Shown one piece after another: positions 6,963 through 12,122 of a stretch of DNA of 12,122 nt. Where the stretch lies: assembly GCA_034431895.1 (NCBI GenBank), contig DAOUCM010000345.1:1-12122 (forward strand), given 5' to 3'. This DNA comes from JAABUE01 sp034431895 (lineage in GTDB: Bacteria > Chloroflexota > Anaerolineae > Anaerolineales > Villigracilaceae). Under the pieces are notes generated by a model, which searched no databases, had not been told where the DNA came from, and saw only the letters and a list, made by a program, of their open reading frames with translations. The translations under genes were made by a program, and so were the position numbers. Each line of letters begins with the position of its first letter. Within the stretch, counting starts at the first letter, position 1.

Positions 6963-8606
6963 TTACTTGACCGGTTCGATCACCACCAGCGAAGTCACAT
7001 CCGAAAGTTCCACCTTCGGCTTATCCGTAATCCAGCCAGTGAAGCGATCGGTACGAAAAGCCTGGGTATTTTGCGGGTAGAAGGGGATGAGATAGACCAC
7101 ATCCTGGTGGACAATCTCCTGCATCTTCCACACCAATTCCTTGCGCTTTTGCAGGTCTGGCTCGGTGGCCTGCTGTTTGTACAACGCATCGTATTCTGGG
7201 TTGGAGTAGCCGGTTTCGCTGGAGCCAGTGGGGATCTGGTCGGTGGTCATCACGCCCAGCAGCAAGTTCGGGTCTGGGTCAGACCCCCAACCCCAAATTA
7301 TGATGTCGAAATCGAAGGCCGGGCAACATTGCGCGGTCAGAGCGTCGGGATCTACCGCTTGAAGTTCCAACTTCACCCCTACTTTTGCCCACATCTCGCT
7401 CAACAATTCCGCGATGCGGGGAGCGTCTATGCTGTCGCTCGGCCAATTCAAGCGGAAGTCCAGCGGGCGGGATCCATCGGGCATATCGCGTATGCCGTCG
7501 CCATCTGCATCCTTATAGCCCGCCTCATCCAGGATTTGGTTGGCCTTGGCAACGTCATATTCATAGTCCTTCAATTCGCTGTTGTACCAAAGCCCCAAAC
7601 CGTCGGGCAGCAAGGTGGTACCGGGGGTGCCATAACCCAGCAAAACGACATCAATGATTTTCTGCTTATCGGTTGCGCGACTCAACGCCAGACGCACATT
7701 GCGGTCTTGCAAGGCCGGGTGGCCGGAGCATACGCCGCCTGCCTCAGTTGGACAATTCTCGGGGGCGCATTGGTTGAAAATCACGTCCGTCACTGTGGGG
7801 GCAAAAGGCGCGCCAATCACCACTTCGACATTTGGCTCTTCCTTCAAACTCGCAACAGCCGTGTTCGGCATTTCGGTAATCATATCTACCTGGCCGGTCT
7901 TGATAGCCTGCACCAGCGCATCGCGATTATCGAAGGTCTGGAAGATGACTTCGTCAATCTTGGGCGGCGTCAAGAAGTGATCCTTGACGGCAGCCAAATG
8001 CACGAACTCATTTTGCTTGTACTCCACCATCTTGAACGGGCCGCTACCAATCATGGCCGTATTTTCGAACTCGATGGGGTCCTCTTTTTCCCAGATGTGC
8101 TTGGGAAGGACATACAAGAACACCAACTGACTCTCGATGTTAGGGATAGGCTCCGTCAGGGTCAACACTACCTCGTTGTTCGGCGTGGCTTCGATGGTGT
8201 CGAAATAGAGCGTATAGGCGTTCATATAAGGGTAGTCTTCGTGCGCGCGGTAGAGTTCATACGAGAAGACCACATCCTCCGCCGTGAGCGGCGTTCCATC
8301 GTGGAACTTGACTCCATCGCGAATTTTGAAGGTCCACGTCAGACCGTCGTCCGAAACACTGGCGCTCTCGGCCAATCCCAGCGTGAACGAACCGTCCAAT
8401 TGCAGGTCATACATCGAATCGTAGACCAACTCGAAAATGGTATACGCCTCCGACAACACTGCCGTGCCTGGGTTGAGCGTATCCGGGCTGCCGGCCCAGC
8501 CAATCCGTGCTACAATCGGCTGGCGGGTGGCGCCTCCGCCTCCGCAGGCCGAAAGGGTGAGCGCTGTGGCCAGCAGCACAAACATCAGGAAATTTCTCTT
8601 TTGCAT
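6963..8606 (-). CDS. Peptide-type ABC transporter substrate-binding lipoprotein (SBP family 5)
   Basis: This 547-residue extracytoplasmic receptor captures the solute for the importer encoded downstream. I start it at ATG 8606, with AAGGAGG 5 nt upstream. The product then begins MQKRNFLMF, a hydrophobic core and lipobox LSAC with Cys21 as the lipid-modified residue; a longer frame to 8681 would bury this signal. The family signature WTFKIRDGVKFHDGTPLTAE spans 91-110. Other typical segments are GSGPFKMVEY (187-196) and the C-terminal domain around DIIIWGWGSDPDPN (434-447). An Asp-rich DADGDGIRD (366-374) resembles a calcium-binding loop. Cys280, Cys285 and Cys293 cluster in one loop, and Cys427-Cys428 are adjacent. 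The family binds oligopeptides, dipeptides, nickel or heme-like ligands, so the exact ligand is open. It is the first gene of the minus-strand operon, followed by a 69-nt gap with a stem-loop. Confidence 0.94.
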   Translation of the reverse strand: MQKRNFLMFVLLATALTLSACGGGGATRQPIVARIGWAGSPDTLNPGTAVLSEAYTIFELVYDSMYDLQLDGSFTLGLAESASVSDDGLTWTFKIRDGVKFHDGTPLTAEDVVFSYELYRAHEDYPYMNAYTLYFDTIEATPNNEVVLTLTEPIPNIESQLVFLYVLPKHIWEKEDPIEFENTAMIGSGPFKMVEYKQNEFVHLAAVKDHFLTPPKIDEVIFQTFDNRDALVQAIKTGQVDMITEMPNTAVASLKEEPNVEVVIGAPFAPTVTDVIFNQCAPENCPTEAGGVCSGHPALQDRNVRLALSRATDKQKIIDVVLLGYGTPGTTLLPDGLGLWYNSELKDYEYDVAKANQILDEAGYKDADGDGIRDMPDGSRPLDFRLNWPSDSIDAPRIAELLSEMWAKVGVKLELQAVDPDALTAQCCPAFDFDIIIWGWGSDPDPNLLLGVMTTDQIPTGSSETGYSNPEYDALYKQQATEPDLQKRKELVWKMQEIVHQDVVYLIPFYPQNTQAFRTDRFTGWITDKPKVELSDVTSLVVIEPVK

Positions 8607-8611
8607 CTCTG

Positions 8612-8618
8612 CCTCCTT
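8612..8618 (-). promoter_or_regulatory. Ribosome binding site deciding the start of the binding lipoprotein
   Basis: The minus strand reads AAGGAGG (8618-8612), 5 nt and then ATG at 8606. It is a near-perfect SD and rules out the longer in-frame start at 8681, which would lie within or before the leader terminator. Confidence 0.85.
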
Positions 8619-8627
8619 AAAATCAAG

Positions 8628-8644
8628 TATGGGACAAGCCCATA
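8628..8644 (-). other. Small stem-loop between leader terminator and SD of the binding-protein gene
   Basis: TATGGG and CCCATA (6 bp, 5-nt loop) lie directly after the terminator T-tract and 9 nt before the AAGGAGG. Its outermost pair uses the last T of the tract. It is too weak to call a regulator alone but could compete with, or insulate, the terminator. Confidence 0.4.
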
Positions 8645-8681
8645 AAAAAATGCGCCCGCGGCAAGGCCGCTCAGGGCGCAT
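8644..8681 (-). terminator. Intrinsic terminator in the 5' leader of the importer operon (attenuator candidate)
   Basis: On the minus strand, TGCGCCC (8680-8674), a 3-nt bulge, GCGGC (8670-8666), a 3-nt loop, GCCGC (8662-8658) and GGGCGCA (8657-8651) form a GC-rich stem of 12 pairs followed at once by seven T residues (8650-8644). This is a textbook intrinsic terminator. The only gene upstream on this strand is the divergent peptidase in antisense, so the terminator lies between the operon's likely promoter and its first gene. It could act as an attenuator or as a block to antisense transcription. A small 6-bp hairpin (8628-8633 with 8639-8644) follows it. Confidence 0.75.
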
Positions 8682-8755
8682 AAATCGAACCCGGCCGTCA
8701 TCTTTCCAGGGAGATATTGCTCGAAAGCATCACATAGCGAGTCTGTATCCATTTT

Positions 8756-8784
8756 CTTATATTTTACAGTATATTTACGGTTAA
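8756..8784 (-). promoter_or_regulatory. Sigma70-like promoter of the importer operon
   Basis: On the minus strand, TTAACC (8784-8779, 4 of 6 consensus) is separated by 17 nt from TATAAG (8761-8756, 5 of 6). A start near 8749 gives a leader of about 143 nt that contains the terminator at 8644-8681. The surroundings are the most AT-rich part of the intergenic region. I found no comparably good promoter for the divergent plus-strand gene. Confidence 0.5.
8758..8780. repeat. Two imperfect direct repeats in the divergent promoter region
   Basis: TATATTTTACAG (8758-8769) is followed without a gap by TATATTTACGG (8770-8780), so the copies sit 12 nt apart, about one helical turn. They fill the spacer and touch both boxes of the proposed promoter. 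This is a plausible operator for a regulator binding two copies on one face of DNA, but low complexity could produce it by chance. Confidence 0.45.
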
Positions 8785-8817
8785 GAAAAGCAAAACCACA
8801 CGAAGGACTCGATCAAC

Positions 8818-10677
8818 ATGGAAAAAGCCATCAAAATCACCGAAAAATATGAACGCAACGGCTGGCCGTCTATCAGTAGACCAGACCTCAAACCGCCCGC
8901 AGGCTGGAGCCTCTCGTTGATTACGTCACTGGAACGGATACGCAATCACAGCCTTGCGCCTGACGGCAGCGCCATTGCCTTCATCAAAGACACCGCCTCA
9001 CTCTCGGACGTGTACCTGCTCCCGTTAAAAGAAGCGGGCGCCTGGCCCCAACGCCTCACCACCGACCGCGACCCGGTAGCCTACTGGGACGACGAAATTC
9101 CACAGTGGTCACCAGACTCGAAATGGCTGGCTTTCACGATGAAAGGACATGTACATATCGTCCCCGCCGATGGCGGCCTGCCCCAAAAAATCACCGACTT
9201 CACCGAAGGCGCCTTTGCCCCCAAATGGATGCCCGATTCGGATCATCTCATCGTCGGCGTCACCCGCCATGAGGCCGACCAACTGGTGCTGACCGACCGA
9301 AACGGTGCCTGGCCGCGCGCCCTAACCAACTCCGCAGACGGCGACCACTGGGACCCGCAGCCCTCGCCAGATGGAAAGCACATCGTCTATACCTTGCGGC
9401 GCTTCGACGACCTCAACCGTCTCGACATCTGCCTGCTCGACCTGGAAAGCGGCCATACGCACACGCTATACGGAAAACCCAAGACCCGCGCCCACTATCC
9501 GCGCTGGTCGCCAGACGGTCAATGGATTGCTTTCCTCTGTCAAGAAGGCGGTCACGATGATTTGTGGATGGTGCGGCCCGATGGTTCCAATCTGCGCCCG
9601 CTCATCGAACTCGGCTGCGACATCGCCCAATTCGCTTTCTCACCCCAGGGAAGCCGCATCGCGCTGACGGTCATCCGTCAGGGTTCGATTACGCTGGAGG
9701 TACAGGAGCAGGCCTCGGGTCGTCTGACCGCGCTGCGCAGCGAGATGGGAGTCCACTCCAATCCGAATTGGTCGCCCGATGGACGCTTCCTGACCTTCGA
9801 ATACGAGAATCCCGTCCAACCGCCTGACCTCTTTCGTATAGATGTAGACAGCAAGGTCGTAAAACAATTGACTTTCTCCCAATCGCCGGCCCTGGCAAAG
9901 AACAGATTGATCATGCCCGAGGTGGTCAGTTACAAAAGTTTCGATGGGCTGGAAATTCCCGCCTTCCTGTATCGCCCCGAAAAGTCGAACGGCGCGGCCG
10001 TGCTGTATCCGCATGGGGGGCCCTCGTCGTTGTATGCGGCCGAATGGGATGTGCTGGCGCAATACCTGGTGGCCAAAGGGTACACGTTCATTGCGCCCAA
10101 CTATCGCGGCAGCACCGGCTACGGGGTGGAATTCGAGCATCTCAACTACAACGATTGGGGCATCGGCGATACCCAAGATTGCATTTATGGCGCAAAGTAC
10201 CTGGCGACCCTGCCCGGCATAGACCCGGCTCGTATTGCCATCATGGGAGGCAGTTATGGCGGCTATATGACCATCTGCTGCCTGGCGCGCGACCCAGAAT
10301 ATCATTTTGCCTGCGGCATCGCCAAGTATGGCGACTCGAACCTGTACTCGTCTTGGGCACAATGCAAGCGCGAACTGCGGCTGTATACCGAAATCTTCCT
10401 CGGTCATCCGGCCAAAAACCGCGCCGTATATGAGCAAGGTTCTCCCATCCGCGAGGTGGCCAACGTCAAAAAGCCGATGCTGATTTTACACGGCCTGCTC
10501 GACGATGTGGTGCCGCCTGAAGCCTCGGAAGAATGGGTGGAAGCATTGAAAGCGCATGGCAAGACCTTCGAGTACAAAACTTACGCCGACGAGCCGCACG
10601 GCTTCCTGCGCCGCAAGAATCAATTGGACGCCTACGAGCGCATCGAGCGCTTCCTGGATTGGTATTTGATGGCGTAA
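8818..10677 (+). CDS. S9 family peptidase (prolyl oligopeptidase / acylaminoacyl-peptidase type)
   Basis: This 619-residue serine peptidase has no signal peptide, so it should act in the cytoplasm on short peptides, releasing dipeptides or acylated residues. Residues from about 30 to 350 form a TolB/WD-like beta-propeller with seven SPDG-type turns (near 48, 99, 139, 184, 232, 276 and 320), the gate that limits S9 enzymes to small substrates. The alpha/beta-hydrolase domain follows: HGGP oxyanion region (399-402), NYRGSTGYG (428-436), nucleophile elbow GGSYGGYM with Ser479, Asp562 in HGLLDDVVPP, and His594 in DEPHGF. The triad is complete and the length normal. The ATG at 8818 has AAGGA 10 nt upstream, a slightly long spacing. 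The gene diverges from the peptide-importer operon, which fits hydrolysis of imported peptides. The exact S9 subfamily cannot be set by eye. Confidence 0.93.
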   Translation: MEKAIKITEKYERNGWPSISRPDLKPPAGWSLSLITSLERIRNHSLAPDGSAIAFIKDTASLSDVYLLPLKEAGAWPQRLTTDRDPVAYWDDEIPQWSPDSKWLAFTMKGHVHIVPADGGLPQKITDFTEGAFAPKWMPDSDHLIVGVTRHEADQLVLTDRNGAWPRALTNSADGDHWDPQPSPDGKHIVYTLRRFDDLNRLDICLLDLESGHTHTLYGKPKTRAHYPRWSPDGQWIAFLCQEGGHDDLWMVRPDGSNLRPLIELGCDIAQFAFSPQGSRIALTVIRQGSITLEVQEQASGRLTALRSEMGVHSNPNWSPDGRFLTFEYENPVQPPDLFRIDVDSKVVKQLTFSQSPALAKNRLIMPEVVSYKSFDGLEIPAFLYRPEKSNGAAVLYPHGGPSSLYAAEWDVLAQYLVAKGYTFIAPNYRGSTGYGVEFEHLNYNDWGIGDTQDCIYGAKYLATLPGIDPARIAIMGGSYGGYMTICCLARDPEYHFACGIAKYGDSNLYSSWAQCKRELRLYTEIFLGHPAKNRAVYEQGSPIREVANVKKPMLILHGLLDDVVPPEASEEWVEALKAHGKTFEYKTYADEPHGFLRRKNQLDAYERIERFLDWYLMA

Positions 10678-10813
10678 GTATAGTATTACCGCTCGAGTTG
10701 ATACGAATGTCTCGAAGGTTTTACCCTGAGTGCGGCTTGCCACGCTAGCGGACAAACGAAGGATACGCGCACAAATTGGCTACGCGAAATTCGATGTTTT
10801 CAAAAGACTTGCA
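10678..10813 (+). other. Gap between peptidase and creatininase-family genes
   Basis: These 136 nt have no U-tract terminator and no convincing -35/-10 pair. An in-frame GTG extension of the creatininase gene (from 10730) crosses part of it, but the extra residues do not resemble the family. Co-transcription with the peptidase is possible but not shown. Confidence 0.4.
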
Positions 10814-11986
10814 ATGACTACTTTTTTTCCTTATGACGAACTGACCTGGCCTGAAGTGGCTGACCTGCCGCGCGACACGCCGCTCGTCCTGCCGCTCGGC
10901 TCGGACTACGACTTGAACCTGCTGGCCGACCCATTGGGGCATCCACCCCGCATCGGACTCTTGCCCCCCATCCCATTCGGCTGGCGGGGCAGCGGGCTGA
11001 ATGTTCCAGAACCCATCCTGGCAGAACTGCTTGCCAACCTGGTCCAATCCCTGCGCGAGGATGGTTTTTCGCGCGTCTACTGCCTCGCCCCGCAGGGCTT
11101 CATCCCGCAATATCTCCCCCCATCCACTTTTCCCCTGCCGCTGCTGATTCTGCCTCACCCATCTCAATTCAGGCCAGCCGCCATGCTGCCGCCTGAAAGC
11201 GAACGCGGCAAAGTCATCCTCATCCCCATCGGCCATACCGAGCAACACGGCCATCACCTGCCGCTTTCGGTAGACACCATTCTCATCCATGCCATAGCAC
11301 AAGGCACGGTCGCCAAAGCGCCTACACGATGTTTTGCGCTGCCAACCACCCCATACGGCGTCAGCACACATCGCCAGGCCTTTGCCGCCACGCTCAACGC
11401 CGGCGGGCGCGCTTTCGAGGACTTTTGGCTGGCCGTGATAGACACGCTCGCAGCACGCGGCTTCGATCGTTTCTACTTCATGAGCGGACATGGCGGTAAC
11501 ATGTCTTTTCTGGTCAATATCGTCAAATATGCGGGGGAGCGTCATCGGCGGATTTTTTGCGCCACCTCCTTCCTGCATACTGCCGGTCACATCGGCGCGC
11601 CGGCCATCGAGAAATATCGCGCATCGAAGATTGGCGGTATGGGCCACGCCTGCGAACTGGAAACTTCCTTCATGCTGCACCTGCGTCCTGACCTATGTCA
11701 CATGGAGCGGGTGGTGGACGAGACCGATTTCATTGCCACGCCCAACTACTACATGGACTGGATCGAAGGCGGCGCCTTGATCGCCAACCCACCCTGGGAC
11801 GACGACACCCGCACCGGCGCATACGGCGCCGGCAGCCTCGCCACGGCTGAAAAAGGACGTCTGTGGCTCGAAGCCGCCATTCAGGAAAAAGTAGACCATG
11901 TAGAGGAAATCCACACCCAGCACGAAAGAAGAGAAGAGAGAAGAAAGGCCGGTTTCGGCTTATGGAGTAAAATAGCACCGAGGTAG
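10814..11986 (+). CDS. Creatininase-family amidohydrolase with degenerate N-terminal duplicate half
   Basis: I start at ATG 10814 (390 residues) because MTTFFPYDELTWPEVADL matches how family members begin. A GTG frame from 10730 adds 28 unrelated residues, and neither start has a strong SD. Residues about 130-360 form a full creatininase-type domain: IPIGHTEQHGHHLPLSVD (137-154) with likely metal ligands Glu143, His145 and Asp154, LPTTPYG (176-182), SGHGGN with His226 (224-229) and GHACELETS with Glu281 (277-285). The family hydrolyses cyclic amides or formamides with two metal ions (creatinine, formamidopyrimidines, mycofactocin precursor). Residues 9-96 repeat the order of the first part of this domain without the ligands: ELTWPEV, VLPLGSDYD, LLPPIPFG, GFSRVYCLAPQGF. 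The C-terminal tail is basic. It follows the peptidase by 136 nt on the same strand; the substrate is unknown. Confidence 0.88.
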   Translation: MTTFFPYDELTWPEVADLPRDTPLVLPLGSDYDLNLLADPLGHPPRIGLLPPIPFGWRGSGLNVPEPILAELLANLVQSLREDGFSRVYCLAPQGFIPQYLPPSTFPLPLLILPHPSQFRPAAMLPPESERGKVILIPIGHTEQHGHHLPLSVDTILIHAIAQGTVAKAPTRCFALPTTPYGVSTHRQAFAATLNAGGRAFEDFWLAVIDTLAARGFDRFYFMSGHGGNMSFLVNIVKYAGERHRRIFCATSFLHTAGHIGAPAIEKYRASKIGGMGHACELETSFMLHLRPDLCHMERVVDETDFIATPNYYMDWIEGGALIANPPWDDDTRTGAYGAGSLATAEKGRLWLEAAIQEKVDHVEEIHTQHERREERRKAGFGLWSKIAPR

Positions 11987-11990
11987 CCGC

Positions 11991-12122
11991 ATGCCGAAAA
12001 AACAGAAAAAAGACAAAAAACTTCGCCCAAAAATCAATACACAAATTCCCCTCTCGCAGGTTCGCAAGGTGACGCTTGCTGAGCCGAAATACCGCCTGCA
12101 ACACGCTCGTGAATATCCCATT
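11991..12122 (+). CDS. Unrecognised protein, first 44 codons (runs off right edge)
   Basis: An open frame begins at ATG 11991, 4 nt after the creatininase-family stop. GAGG at 11980-11983 overlaps the end of that gene and is spaced 7 nt from the ATG, so the two are probably co-translated. The visible N-terminus is strongly basic (MPKKQKKDKKLRPK), has no signal peptide or membrane segment, and continues open to the edge (ending near QHAREYPI). I do not recognise the family; the basic start could indicate nucleic-acid contact but is too short to decide. Confidence 0.6.
   Translation, partial: MPKKQKKDKKLRPKINTQIPLSQVRKVTLAEPKYRLQHAREYPI

Noticed and set aside
6879..8645. 588-codon plus-strand open frame opposite the binding-protein gene
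   Set aside because: Its product shows no domain or signal, it has no SD, and it mirrors a gene with clear family motifs, lipobox and SD on the minus strand. It is an antisense shadow.
8683..8693. GGGTTCGATTT on the minus strand resembling a tRNA T-loop
   Set aside because: No flanking T-stem, anticodon arm or acceptor pairing could be found; isolated similarity.
8588..8752. Short frame of about 54 codons in the importer leader (MDTDSLCDAF...) as a leader peptide
   Set aside because: It has no SD, its ATG precedes the predicted transcription start, and it runs through the terminator into the binding-protein gene in another frame; most likely chance.
9640..10437. 265-codon minus-strand open frame
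   Set aside because: It lies opposite the S9 peptidase catalytic domain, whose triad is intact on the plus strand.
10730..10813. 28-residue N-terminal extension of the creatininase-family gene from GTG
   Set aside because: The extra residues do not resemble the family, and the ATG at 10814 gives the expected beginning; no good SD supports the longer form.
10745..11680. 311-codon minus-strand open frame
   Set aside because: It lies opposite the creatininase-family gene, which carries the metal-binding motifs; no family features on this strand.

Overview
The window looks like chromosomal DNA of a moderately high-GC bacterium, most likely a member of the Chloroflexota (Anaerolineae-like). That placement is an inference from gene style: a fused Dpp/Opp permease-ATPase, a family-5 binding lipoprotein carrying a DADGDGIRD-type insert, and a membrane-anchored bacterial alpha-2-macroglobulin with a long Ig-like N-terminus. 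I see no mobile element, integrase, CRISPR array, rRNA or tRNA.

Layout. Everything left of about 8.75 kb is on the minus strand and everything right of 8.8 kb is on the plus strand, so the two halves diverge from one AT-rich control region (8607-8817). The minus-strand unit, read right to left, holds a peptide-type substrate-binding lipoprotein (SBP), an inter-cistronic hairpin, a DppB/OppB permease, a fused DppC-DppD protein, a DppF/OppF ATPase and a large polytopic GT-C-like membrane protein. The gaps after the permease are 3, 12 and 16 nt. After a 122-nt gap with its own possible promoter comes the N-terminal 302 codons of an alpha-2-macroglobulin-like protein that runs off the left edge. 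It starts at GTG. The plus-strand unit holds a cytoplasmic S9 (prolyl-oligopeptidase family) peptidase, a creatininase-family amidohydrolase with an apparent degenerate duplicate half at its N-terminus, and the first 44 codons of an unrecognised gene that is translationally close (4-nt gap) and runs off the right edge.

How the genes may work together. The SBP and ABC importer would bring oligopeptides or similar solutes into the cell. The divergent S9 peptidase would cut short peptides, and the creatininase-family enzyme could hydrolyse a cyclic or formamide-type amide. This suggests a peptide or amide scavenging locus, but the substrates are not readable from sequence. Control signals visible are a sigma70-like promoter for the importer, a pair of imperfect 11-12-nt direct repeats overlapping it, an intrinsic terminator inside the importer's 5' leader (an attenuator candidate), and a stem-loop between the binding protein and the permease that is fully paired only in the minus-strand transcript.

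No clearly new defence or mobile system is present. The best leads are the half-degenerate tandem creatininase and the regulatory architecture of the importer.
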